A stretch of DNA of 64,000 nucleotides from Aeribacillus composti. Its GTDB lineage: Bacteria; Bacillota; Bacilli; Bacillales; Aeribacillaceae. Positions 37,112 through 45,810 of this stretch are shown here, piece after piece. The DNA is taken from NCBI RefSeq assembly GCF_007827555.1, contig NZ_VISS01000019.1, positions 1-64,000 of the forward strand, given 5' to 3'. The position numbers were made by a program, and so were the translations under genes. How positions within the stretch are numbered: position 1 is the stretch's first letter; every line of letters starts with the position of its first letter. The notes under the pieces are model-generated. The model made no database searches and was not told where the DNA came from. It saw only the letters and a program-made list of their open reading frames with translations.

Positions 37112-38254
37112 ATGACAAAAAAGTATATGATCTTAGAGAAATTCTCGGGAATTTCTCCTTATATATGGAGCGTTTTTAGCATTTTGCCGTTCTATTTTAT
37201 TTTCCAATCTTCCTCCACAAAGGAAATCATTGCTGGGATCGTGCTGACAATTATCTTTTTCTTTGTATATCGTTTAGCTTTTATTTCCAAAAAGTGGCCC
37301 GTCTACTTGTGGACGTCTATCTTGATTGGGATTTCCATCGCGATGACGATTCTTTTTCAATTTATCTATTTTGCCTTTTATATCGCTTATTATAACGGCC
37401 ATATCAAAAACCGCATTGCTTTTTTAACATTGTACATCATTCACTTAGCGGCAACGACCATCTCAATCAACTATAACGTGGTTCTGCAGGAAAAGTTATT
37501 TTTAAAGCAATTGCCATTCGTTATCATTATTTGGATTAGCGTCATCCTTCTCCCATTCAATATTTACAATCGAAAAAAGCAAGGGCAGCTTGAAGAACAG
37601 CTCGAAGACGCCAACAAAAGAATTTCCGAGCTCGTTAAACAGGAGGAGCGTCAGCGAATTGCCCGAGATCTTCATGATGCGTTAGGCCAAAAGCTGTCCC
37701 TCATCGGTCTAAAAAGTGATTTGGCAAGGAAATTAATTTACAAAGACCCTGAACAAGCCCGGAGCGAATTGAAAGACGTTCAGCAAACTGCCAGAACTGC
37801 ATTGAATGAAGTAAGGAAAATAGTTTCGCAAATGCGCGGGGTTCGATTGAAAGAGGAAATCATACATATAAAACAACTACTCCAAGCAGCTGAAATCATG
37901 TTAGTCAGTAATGAAGAAGAATTCACACTATCAAACGTATCCCCGTTTATTGAGAACATTTTAAGTATGTGTTTGAAAGAAGCAGTAACAAATGTCGTCA
38001 AGCATAGCAAAGCTTTCACTTGCCGGATTGCCATTCAGCAATCTTGGAACGAAATATGTATGACGGTGCAAGACGACGGAATTGGCATTAAGGAGGAACG
38101 GGATCTTGCAAAAGGAAATGGACTGATCGGAATAAAAGAACGTTTGGAGTTTGTAAACGGCAGTCTGGATATTTATTCGGAAAAAGGGACTACATTAATC
38201 ATGAAAATACCGAATGTAGTAAAGCAGACCGTTAAGGAGGGACTGAAATCATGA
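37112..38254 (+). CDS. desK: Membrane fluidity sensor histidine kinase DesK
   Basis: This 380-residue protein has about five N-terminal TM segments (residues 15-150), a coiled linker (EEQLEDANKRISELVKQEE) and a HisKA_3 domain with the phospho-acceptor in RIARDLHDALGQK. With ATG 37112 this His is residue 188, the same number as in B. subtilis DesK. The ATP-binding DDGIGIKEE and GNGLIGIKERL motifs complete the catalytic domain. ATG 37112 follows GAGGA; TTG 37106 is a weaker alternative. The end overlaps desR by an ATGA. Confidence 0.95.
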   Translation: MTKKYMILEKFSGISPYIWSVFSILPFYFIFQSSSTKEIIAGIVLTIIFFFVYRLAFISKKWPVYLWTSILIGISIAMTILFQFIYFAFYIAYYNGHIKNRIAFLTLYIIHLAATTISINYNVVLQEKLFLKQLPFVIIIWISVILLPFNIYNRKKQGQLEEQLEDANKRISELVKQEERQRIARDLHDALGQKLSLIGLKSDLARKLIYKDPEQARSELKDVQQTARTALNEVRKIVSQMRGVRLKEEIIHIKQLLQAAEIMLVSNEEEFTLSNVSPFIENILSMCLKEAVTNVVKHSKAFTCRIAIQQSWNEICMTVQDDGIGIKEERDLAKGNGLIGIKERLEFVNGSLDIYSEKGTTLIMKIPNVVKQTVKEGLKS

Positions 38255-38850
38255 TTCGAATTGTCATAGCTGAAGACCAGCGTATGATGCTCGGCGCCTT
38301 AGGAACATTGCTCAATCTGGAAGAGGATATGGAAGTGGTGGGGCAGGCGACTAACGGAGAAGAAGCTGTTTCTCTTGTGAAGCAATATCAGCCTGATGTT
38401 TGCATCATGGATATCGAAATGCCCAAAAAAAGTGGACTTGAGGCAGCTGAAGAGCTGAAAGATCTGGAATGTAAAGTGATCATTTTAACAACGTTTGCCC
38501 GTGCCGGTTATTTTCAACGGGCCTTAAAAGCTCGTGTAAGCGGCTATTTATTGAAAGACAGCCCGAGTGAGGAGCTGGCAAGCTCGATTCGAAGCATCAT
38601 GGCAGGCAGGCGAATCTATGCACCAGAACTAATGGATGATGTATACAGTGAAGAAAATCCTCTCACGGAACGGGAAAAAGAAATATTAGAACTTGTAGCC
38701 GATGGGAAAAACACAAAAAAAATCGCGGACGAACTGAAACTAAAAACAGGCACGGTCCGAAATTATATTTCAACGATTTTGGAAAAGCTTGAAGTAACGA
38801 ACCGGATCGAAGCGATAAAACAATCCAAAGAAAAGGGATGGTTTAAGTAG
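38251..38850 (+). CDS. desR: Response regulator DesR (NarL/LuxR type)
   Basis: This 199-residue protein has a receiver domain with the phospho-acceptor Asp54 in DVCIMDIEMPKKSG and a C-terminal LuxR-type helix-turn-helix (LTEREKEILELVADGKNTKK). Asp54 has the same number as in B. subtilis DesR. When phosphorylated by DesK it activates des. It is translationally coupled to desK. Confidence 0.95.
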   Translation: MIRIVIAEDQRMMLGALGTLLNLEEDMEVVGQATNGEEAVSLVKQYQPDVCIMDIEMPKKSGLEAAEELKDLECKVIILTTFARAGYFQRALKARVSGYLLKDSPSEELASSIRSIMAGRRIYAPELMDDVYSEENPLTEREKEILELVADGKNTKKIADELKLKTGTVRNYISTILEKLEVTNRIEAIKQSKEKGWFK

Positions 38851-39205
38851 ATGTGGAAAAATTTGTTTTTTAACGACAAAACCAACACATAAGGGACGGA
38901 ACAGAAACCTTCCAGGGTGTTTAAAATGAACAGTACTGAACACTTTTTCCCCTAAACTCGATAAGTTCCTGAAAATATCCTCCTGAAATCATGAGATTCA
39001 CGTTCCGCTTGCCAATGAACCATTCCCATCATTATTAACCATATTTAGGGTACCCTATTAGAATTTATACTTTTCTAGAGAAAACGATTTTTATATGATG
39101 CTTGTTTATGTGTTTTCAAGTATCTCGATCCAAAAACATCTCTTCGTGAGCGTCAAGTTTCCTAGTATATGGATTGTAGCATCCTATTGTTTTTCATAGA
39201 TAGGT
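38851..39205. other. Convergent intergenic region with a short palindrome
   Basis: No gene seen. TAGGGTACCCTA at 39046-39057 is a perfect 12-bp palindrome without known meaning. No classical terminator was identified for desR. Confidence 0.4.
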
Positions 39206-40381
39206 TTATTGCATAAGATCTGACATGTTTTTCGCGTTTCCCCGCTTTCTATTGCTTGATATTATCAACCATTGTACCAGCAAAGCCGCCAATACTAGAC
39301 AACCTGCAGCGAACGGAAGGGAGGAAGGAGTTAATCCGGCAAGCAACACAATCCCTCCAAGAGCAGAACCTACCGCACTTCCTAAATAATTAGCGGAACT
39401 GTTTAAAGCGACAACAGCAGCGCCGTGATTAGGCTGCAAACGTAGCAGTTCATGTTGTTGCGGGGCTTGCGAAGCCCAGCCCATCGCCCCCCATAGAACA
39501 AAAGGCAAAAAGGATAGGATCGGAAAAGGGAGTGCAAATGGTATGCAGAACATAGCGAAAGCCATGATGGTTAAAATGCCGGCCATAAGCATTTTCGGTC
39601 TTGCTGTCCGGTCAATGAAATACCCAACGGAAAAGCTCCCGATGACGCCCCCAATGCCCCATGCCCACAAATAAGGTGCAAGGCTGGGGGTGTCTTTTAA
39701 GTTATCCAAAATGGTTGAAATATACGTATAGAGTCCCAAGCTGGCAATGCTTGTTATAAAAGTTACGCTGATGATTGCGGCAACTCGTCCTTTTGCCATC
39801 ATGGCAAAACGTTGCTGCAGCGATGGCGGTGCCGAAGCAGGAAAGTCTGGAAACGAGATGATAATCCCGATCATAGCGACAAAACCTAGTGCAGTGATGA
39901 ACCAAAGAGTTGTTTGCCAATCTAAATGTTCAGCAATGAACAATCCAAGGGGAACACCAGCAACTGTTCCCGTGCTCATGCCGCCAAGCGTTATGCCAAG
40001 AGCTCGGCCGCGCATCTGTCCGGGAACAAGGGATGCGGCAGCAGCTGCTGCCAACGGAGAATAGAGACCGGCTCCGATGCCCGCAATTGCACGAGCCATC
40101 AACAGCGTGGAAAAAGTCGGCGCTAATGCGCTGGCTCCATTGCCTATTGAGAATACGGCAAGTGCCAGCACTAAAATGTTGCGCATAGGTTTACCAGCCA
40201 ATATTGTCGCAAAAACCGGAGCCGCCAGTGCATAGCAAAAGGTAAAGATACTTACTGCCTGACCTGCTTGTGAAGCGCTAATTTTAAACGTTTCTTCCAT
40301 TTTCGGCAGCAAACCGGAGATGACATAGGCATCAAACCCGAGTGCGAACATTCCTATCGTGAGCAGAAGAACTTTCCTCAT
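39206..40381 (-). CDS. MFS exporter, DHA1 family
   Basis: This protein of about 391 residues has 12 predicted membrane segments. DHA1 hallmarks are visible: FALGFDAYVISGLLPKM in TM1, LLMARAIAGIGAGLYSPL (motif B) and ITLGGMSTGTVAGVPLG (motif C). ATG 40381 (MRKVLLLTIG) has the better spacing from CTGGAGGTT than ATG 40384. The gene diverges from a LysR regulator, which probably controls it. Substrates are probably drugs or arabinose/aromatic compounds, not determined. Confidence 0.88.
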   Translation of the reverse strand: MRKVLLLTIGMFALGFDAYVISGLLPKMEETFKISASQAGQAVSIFTFCYALAAPVFATILAGKPMRNILVLALAVFSIGNGASALAPTFSTLLMARAIAGIGAGLYSPLAAAAAASLVPGQMRGRALGITLGGMSTGTVAGVPLGLFIAEHLDWQTTLWFITALGFVAMIGIIISFPDFPASAPPSLQQRFAMMAKGRVAAIISVTFITSIASLGLYTYISTILDNLKDTPSLAPYLWAWGIGGVIGSFSVGYFIDRTARPKMLMAGILTIMAFAMFCIPFALPFPILSFLPFVLWGAMGWASQAPQQHELLRLQPNHGAAVVALNSSANYLGSAVGSALGGIVLLAGLTPSSLPFAAGCLVLAALLVQWLIISSNRKRGNAKNMSDLMQ

Positions 40382-40522
40382 CATAACCTCCAGTTTCACT
40401 AAATCTTTTCATATGAAAAAATTGTTCTTTATTTTCACTTTACAAAACGAACTTTAATATGTCTAATATATATTTAAATCATTATTAATATGTTAAAAAT
40501 ATTAAAAAGGAGAGGCATTACG

Positions 40523-41440
40523 TTGGAACTTCGCCATTTGAAATATTTCATCACAGTCGCAGAAGAATTGCATTTTGGCAAAGCTGCTGCCCGCTTAAAT
40601 ATAGCGCAGCCGCCATTAAGTCAGCAAATTCGCCAATTAGAGGAAGAAATAGGTGTGCCGCTTTTCCAGCGGTCGAAAAGAAAGGTAGAGCTGACGAAAG
40701 AAGGAGAGGTGTTTTTGGAAAAAGCTTATCAAATTTTGAAGAATGTAGAGGAAGCTGTCGAAACAGTAAAAATGGTAAACCGTGGAGAAGCCGGGCAAAT
40801 AGTGATCGGTTTTATCGCCTCAGCTGCCTATGATCTTCTTCCTGTTATTTTAGAGCACTATCGAAAACAATACCCAAATATTCATATCGATTTGCAACAG
40901 TTGACGACAAGAGAGCAATTGAAAGCTTTGCAAAAAGGCCTTATTGATATAGGAATACTTTGCCATCCTTTCAACATACAAAATGACAGCATTCAGGTCG
41001 AAGTCATTCGACAAGAACGAATGGTGCTAGCATTGCCAAAGGATCATCCGTTAGCTGCCAAAACCTCGCCGATTCAACTGGAAGATTTAGCAAACGATCC
41101 ATTCATTTTAACAGGAAGAAAGGCGAATCAAACTCATTATGATGCAGTAATGAATTGTTGTTATCATGCGGGATTCCATCCGAAGGTAGTACAAGAAACG
41201 CAAGAATTGCCTACTGTCTTATCTCTTGTTTCCTCAGGAATGGGTGTGGCGATCGTACCGGCTTCTATCCAACGGGTATTAAATAATAATGTAGTCTATC
41301 GTGACATTCAGAATAATCCAATTACCACTACAACGGCCTTTGCGTGGAAAAGCGGCAATTTATCTCCAACTGTCCATGCATTTCTCGATTTCATGAAAAA
41401 GTCTGTCATCCCACTTTTTCATGGATATGACATTTCTTAG
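40523..41440 (+). CDS. LysR-family transcriptional regulator
   Basis: This 305-residue protein has an N-terminal winged helix (MELRHLKYFITVAEELHFGK, then AAARLNIAQPPLSQQIRQLE) and a C-terminal effector domain beginning IVIGFIASAAYDLLP. It resembles the CatM/AlsR/BenM-type LysR group. TTG 40523 is chosen because AAAAGGAGAGG precedes it and the family begins MELRHL; ATG 40490 upstream is unsupported. It diverges from the DHA1 exporter, and the shared 140-base region is its likely target. Confidence 0.88.
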   Translation: MELRHLKYFITVAEELHFGKAAARLNIAQPPLSQQIRQLEEEIGVPLFQRSKRKVELTKEGEVFLEKAYQILKNVEEAVETVKMVNRGEAGQIVIGFIASAAYDLLPVILEHYRKQYPNIHIDLQQLTTREQLKALQKGLIDIGILCHPFNIQNDSIQVEVIRQERMVLALPKDHPLAAKTSPIQLEDLANDPFILTGRKANQTHYDAVMNCCYHAGFHPKVVQETQELPTVLSLVSSGMGVAIVPASIQRVLNNNVVYRDIQNNPITTTTAFAWKSGNLSPTVHAFLDFMKKSVIPLFHGYDIS

Positions 41441-41864
41441 ATCCCTTGCGGCTAATTGGGGAAAGCATGCTTTTTTTAAGTCCAAAGAGAACATAAAAAA
41501 GCGGCAAATTGTTTCCTTTCCTGCTCCTATAGTAGACAAAGGTCCGCAAAACGGGACTATTGGCGAAAATAGGTTTCAGTCATGCAGTGAGGATTTACAA
41601 TGTCAACTCGGCTTACCTTCCATTTGAGCGGAAAGTGGTTGTTTCTTTCGATGGGGTTCCAACATCTTTTTCCTTTTTAGAAAATGGGGCAGGAATGTTT
41701 CAAGAAAAAGAGATTTTAGCGCCCAAAAGGTTGGAACAATTGGTAAATTCTATTTTTACATAAAGATCATTGTAGGCAAAAGAGATGGGAGAATTCTACC
41801 ATTATCAATTATGAGAACAATACGGCAAAATGAAGGAAGTGATGAAATCAAAAATTAAAAAGCG
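41441..41864. other. Intergenic stretch, possibly with a gene remnant
   Basis: No supported intact gene. A 67-codon frame at 41560-41763 has no ribosome binding site. Its C-terminal half reads like a protein tail (EKEILAPKRLEQLV), so it may be the remnant of a decayed gene. Confidence 0.35.
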
Positions 41865-41920
41865 TTGACTTTTAGAGAGATTTTAAGTAGTATTAAAACT
41901 ATAAATACCCATACAGGTAT
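41865..41920 (+). promoter_or_regulatory. Promoter with CstR-type operator, site 1
   Basis: TTGACT (41865-41870) and TAGTAT (41888-41893) are 17 bases apart. ATACCCATACAGGTAT at 41905-41920, an ATAC-N8-GTAT inverted repeat, lies just past the predicted start point. The same pattern occurs before three other units of this cluster. Confidence 0.7.
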
Positions 41921-41956
41921 ATGTAAAACAAGAAACTAAAAATACAGGAGGAATGA

Positions 41957-42349
41957 ATGATGAAAGTTGCGATCATTGCAGCAAACGGTAGTTTATTTGA
42001 TGCGTACAAGGTATTTAATATTGCCACTGCGGCAGCGGCAACAGAAGCGGAGGTAGGGATTTTCTTTACTTTTGAAGGATTGAACCTTATTCACAAAGAA
42101 GAGCATAAGCATTTGCCGATACCGGAAGGGAAAGAACGCTTTCAAGAAGGTTTTCAAAAAGCGAACGTACCATCGATTGAAGAACTTGTCCAAATGGCTC
42201 AAGAATTTGGTGTGAAATTGATTGCCTGTCAAATGACAATGGATGTTATGGGGCTGGATAAGGAACATTTCATTGATGGCATTGATGTTGCCGGTGCAGC
42301 AACATTTTTAAACTTTGCCAAAGATGCGGACATTACATTAGCGTTTTAA
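41957..42349 (+). CDS. DsrE/DsrF-like sulfur-carrier family protein
   Basis: This 130-residue protein begins MMKVAIIAANGSLFDAYKVF and has the DsrE fold with a single Cys in KLIACQMTMDVMGLDKE, the residue that carries persulfide sulfur in this family. It resembles the second DsrE-like protein at 44944 (shared CQMT-D-xGL block). AGGAGGAATGA precedes the ATG. It is the first gene of the sulfane-sulfur cluster. Confidence 0.85.
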   Translation: MMKVAIIAANGSLFDAYKVFNIATAAAATEAEVGIFFTFEGLNLIHKEEHKHLPIPEGKERFQEGFQKANVPSIEELVQMAQEFGVKLIACQMTMDVMGLDKEHFIDGIDVAGAATFLNFAKDADITLAF

Positions 42350-42587
42350 ACAGTGAAAAAGCAATAAAAAAGTAACCGTGTATACAACAACATGCCCATG
42401 TTGTTAAATCATTTTCTGTTGGAACAAGGCATTTCGCTTAAAGAGGTAAATGGCAACGCGATCCTGCCGTAGCCTAAAAACTAGTTGAAACAATTGGACA
42501 ATTGGTGTGCGGCAAACAGAAATGAGGGCCGATGGGGGTTAGGTTTTGACCCGGTATTACAACATTAGATAGGAGGAAGAAGGGAAT
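42350..42587. other. Short gap with probable remnant coding sequence
   Basis: Frames in 42390-42530 read MPMLLNHFLLEQGISLKEVN and, after stops, LVETIGQLVCGKQK, which look protein-like but interrupted. It is possibly a decayed gene of the sulfur cluster. The identity could not be settled. Confidence 0.35.
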
Positions 42588-43718
42588 ATGTCTGTAAAAA
42601 CTATGACTGTAAAAGAAATTGCAAACAAAATCATCCAAGGGGAAGACTTGTTTATTGTCGATGTCCGCAATCCAGAAGAGTTTGCCGATTGGAGAATCGA
42701 AGGAAAGAACGTACAAGTTATGAACATTCCTTATTTTGAGGTTCTTGATGGTGTGGATCCATTCCTCGAACAATTGCCGAAAGAGAAAGAAAACGAAATT
42801 TATGTGGTTTGCGCCAAAGGCGGATCTTCGCTATTTGTTGCTGAGCAACTTGAACAAGCAGGGTTTTCTCATGTATATTCCATTGAAGGCGGCATGAAAG
42901 CGTGGAGCGAGCATTTAGAACCAGTCAAAATCGCCGAGCTGAAAAACGGCGGTGCCATTTACCAATTTGTCCGTCTTGGGAAAGGCTGCCTTTCCTATTT
43001 GATCGAATCAAACGGAGAAGGCGCGCTCATTGACACAAATCGCATGACCGATGTATACATTCAGTTTGCGAAGGAACGCGGGATTGTCATTAAACATGTA
43101 ATCGACACCCATTTGCATGCCGACCATATTTCCGGCGGCCGCAAGCTGGCTGAACAACTTGGAGCGATATACTATTTGCCGCCGAAAGATGCAAAAGAAG
43201 TGACCTTTCCCTATGCACCCATTCAAGATGGGGGTCGTATTCAGGTCGGCCATACAGTGATCGAAGCTCTGTATTCACCGGGACATACAATTGGCAGCAC
43301 TTCGTTTATTGTAGATGACCAATTTTTATTAACTGGAGATATTTTATTTATCGATTCGATCGGTCGTCCGGATTTGGCTGGAAAAGCGCAGGATTGGGTG
43401 GGGGATTTGCGCAAGACATTATATGAGCGCTATAAACAATTAGCAGATGACCTGTTGGTTTTGCCTGCACATTTTATGGTACCGGGTGAAATGAATGACG
43501 ATGGTAGTGTTGGTACTACATTAGGTATGTTGTACGCAAAAAATCATGGTCTCAATATCGCGAGCGAAGAAGAGTTTCGAAAAACGGTGACGGAAAACTT
43601 GCCTCCGCAACCGAATGCTTATCAGGAAATTCGGCAAACAAATATGGGAAAGCTTCATCCAAATGAAGAGCAGCAGCGCGAGATGGAAATCGGTCCAAAC
43701 CGTTGCGCAGTCCGGTAA
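42588..43718 (+). CDS. yrkH: Rhodanese-persulfide dioxygenase fusion (YrkH/CstB-like)
   Basis: This 376-residue protein has two domains. Residues 5-110 are a rhodanese with catalytic Cys75 in VVCAKGGSS. Residues 125-360 are an ETHE1-like metallo-beta-lactamase with THLHADH (His175, His177, Asp179, His180) as the iron site. This order (rhodanese first) is the reverse of the dioxygenase-rhodanese order of S. aureus CstB. It should oxidise persulfide to sulfite or thiosulfate in the cytoplasm, detoxifying sulfane sulfur. AGGAGGAAG precedes the ATG and a terminator follows. Confidence 0.85.
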   Translation: MSVKTMTVKEIANKIIQGEDLFIVDVRNPEEFADWRIEGKNVQVMNIPYFEVLDGVDPFLEQLPKEKENEIYVVCAKGGSSLFVAEQLEQAGFSHVYSIEGGMKAWSEHLEPVKIAELKNGGAIYQFVRLGKGCLSYLIESNGEGALIDTNRMTDVYIQFAKERGIVIKHVIDTHLHADHISGGRKLAEQLGAIYYLPPKDAKEVTFPYAPIQDGGRIQVGHTVIEALYSPGHTIGSTSFIVDDQFLLTGDILFIDSIGRPDLAGKAQDWVGDLRKTLYERYKQLADDLLVLPAHFMVPGEMNDDGSVGTTLGMLYAKNHGLNIASEEEFRKTVTENLPPQPNAYQEIRQTNMGKLHPNEEQQREMEIGPNRCAVR

Positions 43719-43729
43719 TGATTAAAAAA

Positions 43730-43765
43730 GGGAGACTTGAGTCATTCATGCCGAGTCTCCTTTTT
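43730..43765 (+). terminator. Terminator after the fusion gene
   Basis: GGAGACT (43731-43737) and AGTCTCC (43754-43760), with flanking A and T runs, form the stem and a TTTTT tail. Confidence 0.8.
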
Positions 43766-43874
43766 CTCCCTCCGCAAATATTTTTTAAATTAAGTAAAGG
43801 GGAAGGCTATATTGATAACTAACAAGTAAAGACAATGCCTCTGTTCCAAAAATTTGTTTAGAAAAATAAATCGG

Positions 43875-43903
43875 TTGATTATATACTTATACATGTATAT
43901 AAT
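43875..43903 (+). promoter_or_regulatory. Promoter with CstR-type operator, site 2
   Basis: TTGATT (43875-43880) and TATAAT (43898-43903), 17 bases apart, flank ATACTTATACATGTAT (43883-43898), an ATAC-N8-GTAT repeat placed between -35 and -10. It drives the membrane rhodanese-like gene and the repressor gene, so it implies autoregulation. Confidence 0.75.
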
Positions 43904-43925
43904 TGTTCATAAATAAAAACAATGA

Positions 43926-44339
43926 ATGAGGTGGAAAGAAGAATTGGAAGGAATACTGCTTTTGGCTTTATTTATTTTGTTATCAATATCTGTCTATCGG
44001 CGGTATTATCCAGTAAGAGGAGTTCCGTGTGTTGACTACCGCGATGAAAGTATAAATTCTTTAACGATTCTAGATCTTCGTGATTACAACGAAAAAACAA
44101 ATCATTATCCCATTGCGAATTCCTTTCACATACCGTTTGCTTATTTAAAACGGCATGTTTATGAAATTCCTGATAAACCAATCCATGTGATTGCAAGTGA
44201 TGAAGTAGGAAAAAATTTAGGCATTCGCTTTTTGCGCAGCCGCGGTTTTAAAGTGAAGAGCTATTCAATGGCCGATTGTCCTTGCAAAGAAAGGAGAAAT
44301 GCCAAATGGAATACAGCAAAGAAATCAAAAACCGCCTAA
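43926..44339 (+). CDS. Membrane-anchored rhodanese-like protein lacking the catalytic Cys
   Basis: This protein of about 137 residues has one N-terminal membrane segment (LLLALFILLSISV) and a rhodanese-like domain. Where active rhodaneses have a CxxGxRS loop (CQSGMRS in the neighbour at 45437), this protein has ASDEVGKN and no Cys, so it is probably inactive. It carries a C-terminal CPC motif (ADCPCKERR). It starts at ATG 43926 or TTG 43944; the latter has better spacing from GAGGTGG. It overlaps the repressor gene by 34 bases, so the two share an mRNA. Confidence 0.7.
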   Translation: MRWKEELEGILLLALFILLSISVYRRYYPVRGVPCVDYRDESINSLTILDLRDYNEKTNHYPIANSFHIPFAYLKRHVYEIPDKPIHVIASDEVGKNLGIRFLRSRGFKVKSYSMADCPCKERRNAKWNTAKKSKTA

Positions 44340-44566
44340 AACGAATTGAAGGACAAGTAAAAGGGATTATTGGTATGATGGAACAAGAAAAGGACTGCAA
44401 AAGCGTGATTTCTCAACTTTCTGCTGCACGAAACGCTATTGATCGCACTATTGCCGTTATTGTAAGTTCCAATTTAGAGCAATGTATCCGTGAAAGCTTA
44501 GAAAATGGAGAAAAAACGGAACACCTAGTAAAAGAAGCTGTAGAGCTGTTGGTAAAAAGTCGTTAA
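44306..44566 (+). CDS. cstR: CstR-type persulfide-sensing repressor (CsoR family)
   Basis: This 86-residue all-helical CsoR-family protein has Cys31 (EKDCKSVI) and Cys60 (LEQCIRE) at the positions used by CstR. The copper-ligand His of true CsoR, four residues before the second Cys, is Asn56 here. This points to sulfane-sulfur sensing rather than copper sensing. The homologue in B. subtilis would be YrkD. ATG 44306 follows AAAGGAG. It probably binds the ATAC-N8-GTAT sites of this cluster and leaves them when its cysteines form polysulfide bridges (family knowledge plus inference). Confidence 0.85.
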   Translation: MEYSKEIKNRLKRIEGQVKGIIGMMEQEKDCKSVISQLSAARNAIDRTIAVIVSSNLEQCIRESLENGEKTEHLVKEAVELLVKSR

Positions 44567-44571
44567 AAATT

Positions 44572-44607
44572 TGTCAACTTTTCTTTGAAAAGTTGACAGA
44601 TTTTTTT
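44572..44607 (+). terminator. Terminator of the repressor gene
   Basis: TGTCAACTTTTC and GAAAAGTTGACA form a perfect 12-bp stem with a TTT loop, followed by GATTTTTTTA. The TTGACA of its right arm doubles as the -35 of the next promoter. Confidence 0.9.
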
Positions 44608-44635
44608 ATCCCTATTAATATACATATAGGGGTAA
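44593..44635 (+). promoter_or_regulatory. Promoter with CstR-type operator, site 3
   Basis: TTGACA (44593-44598) and TAATAT (44616-44621) are 17 bases apart. ATACATATAGGGGTAA (44620-44635) fits ATAC-N8-GTAT with one mismatch and overlaps the -10 and start point of the TusA gene. Confidence 0.65.
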
Positions 44636-44662
44636 TGGTAATATTAAAGGAGGTCATTGACA

Positions 44663-44890
44663 ATGAATGCAGATAAAGTATTAGATGCGAAGGGTTTTGC
44701 ATGCCCAATGCCAGTCGTAAGAGCAAAAAAAGCAATTGATGAGTTAGAAGCTGGTCAAGTTTTAGAGGTGCATACAACGGATAAAGGTTCCAAAAACGAT
44801 TTGACCGCTTGGGCAAAGGCAAGTGGACATACGGTTGTTAATATGAAAGAAGAAAATGGCGTTTTTACGTTTTGGATCAAAAAGGGATAA
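44663..44890 (+). CDS. yrkI: TusA-family sulfur carrier (YrkI-like)
   Basis: This 75-residue protein has the TusA CPxP motif GFACPMPVV (Cys14), the residue that receives persulfide sulfur from a sulfurtransferase. ATG 44663 follows AAAGGAGGTC. It hands sulfur between the rhodanese and DsrE-like proteins of the cluster. Confidence 0.9.
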   Translation: MNADKVLDAKGFACPMPVVRAKKAIDELEAGQVLEVHTTDKGSKNDLTAWAKASGHTVVNMKEENGVFTFWIKKG

Positions 44891-44893
44891 TTT

Positions 44894-44923
44894 TTGCTAT
44901 CTTTATACCCCTATGAGTATTTT
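44894..44923 (+). promoter_or_regulatory. Promoter with CstR-type operator, site 4
   Basis: ATACCCCTATGAGTAT (44905-44920) is an ATAC-N8-GTAT repeat. It lies between a TTGCTA (44894-44899) and a TATTTT (44918-44923) that could form a weak promoter for the DsrE2 and rhodanese genes. Confidence 0.6.
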
Positions 44924-44943
44924 AGAAAGAAGGTGGAAACAAA

Positions 44944-45426
44944 GTGTCGGAGCAAAAGAAAAAAACAACGATCATCTTGTTTAGCGGTGACTATGATAAG
45001 GCGATGGCAGCGTATATTATCGCGAACGGCGCTGCTGCCTATGACCATGAGGTTACAATTTTTCATACGTTCTGGGGGCTTAACGCATTGCGTAAAGATT
45101 CGACAGTTCCGGTGAAAAAAGGATTATTAGAAAAAATGTTTGCGAAAATGATGCCGCGTGGTGCTGACCGCATGGGACTGTCGCGGATGAACTTTGGCGG
45201 AATAGGAGCGAAGTTAATTAAGCGGGTGATAAAAAAACATAATGCTGTGCCGCTGCCGCAATTAATCGATATGGCAAAGGAACAAGGAATAAAGCTGGTT
45301 GCTTGCCAAATGACAGTCGATCTTTTAGGACTCCAACAGGATGAATTAATAGACGGCATCGAATTTGCAGGGGTTGCTGCGTATTTAGCAGATGCTTCTG
45401 AAGGAAATGTCAATTTGTTTATTTAA
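44944..45426 (+). CDS. yrkE: DsrE2-like sulfurtransferase (YrkE-like)
   Basis: This 160-residue protein begins with the DsrE2 signature TTIILFSGDYDKAMAAYIIA and has the persulfide Cys in KLVACQMTVDLLGLQQDEL. It closely matches B. subtilis YrkE. The start is GTG 44944 after GAAGGTGG. It is expected to relay sulfur to or from TusA. It lies upstream of a membrane rhodanese gene on the same transcript. Confidence 0.9.
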   Translation: MSEQKKKTTIILFSGDYDKAMAAYIIANGAAAYDHEVTIFHTFWGLNALRKDSTVPVKKGLLEKMFAKMMPRGADRMGLSRMNFGGIGAKLIKRVIKKHNAVPLPQLIDMAKEQGIKLVACQMTVDLLGLQQDELIDGIEFAGVAAYLADASEGNVNLFI

Positions 45427-45436
45427 GGTGGGGTCT

Positions 45437-45802
45437 ATGGTTCAAACCATTATTAATATTGGTCTAGTTCTATTGGTGATATGGTTCGTTGTCAATCGGT
45501 TTCTGCCCATAAAAGGAGTGCGAATCATATCTGTAGTGCAATTAAAGAAGGAATTACGAAAAAAAGATGTTCATTACATTGACGTACGCACACCTATTGA
45601 GTTTCATACGAATCATATTCCTGGTTTTAAAAATATTCCGCTTCACGAGCTTCCAAAACGAGTTCATGAACTATCAAAAGATAAAGAAGTTATTGTGATT
45701 TGTCAAAGTGGAATGAGAAGCGCCAAAGCAAGCAAATTATTAAAGAAATTAGGATTTCAGCGTGTAACCAATGTAAAAGGCGGCATGAACTCTTGGTCAT
45801 AA
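45437..45802 (+). CDS. Membrane-anchored rhodanese
   Basis: This 121-residue protein has an N-terminal membrane segment (IINIGLVLLVIWFVV) and a complete rhodanese domain: YIDVRTPIEFHTNHIPG, catalytic Cys89 in VICQSGMRSAKAS and NVKGGMNSW at the end. It follows yrkE by ten bases with AAGGTGGGG before the ATG. It should move sulfur at the cytoplasmic face of the membrane. It is the active counterpart of the Cys-lacking paralogue at 43926. Confidence 0.85.
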   Translation: MVQTIINIGLVLLVIWFVVNRFLPIKGVRIISVVQLKKELRKKDVHYIDVRTPIEFHTNHIPGFKNIPLHELPKRVHELSKDKEVIVICQSGMRSAKASKLLKKLGFQRVTNVKGGMNSWS

Positions 45803-45810
45803 AGGTTGCT

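Noticed and set aside
39747-40064. 105-codon frame opposite the DHA1 exporter
   Set aside because: Antisense shadow of the exporter, rich in Ala/Arg from the complementary strand.
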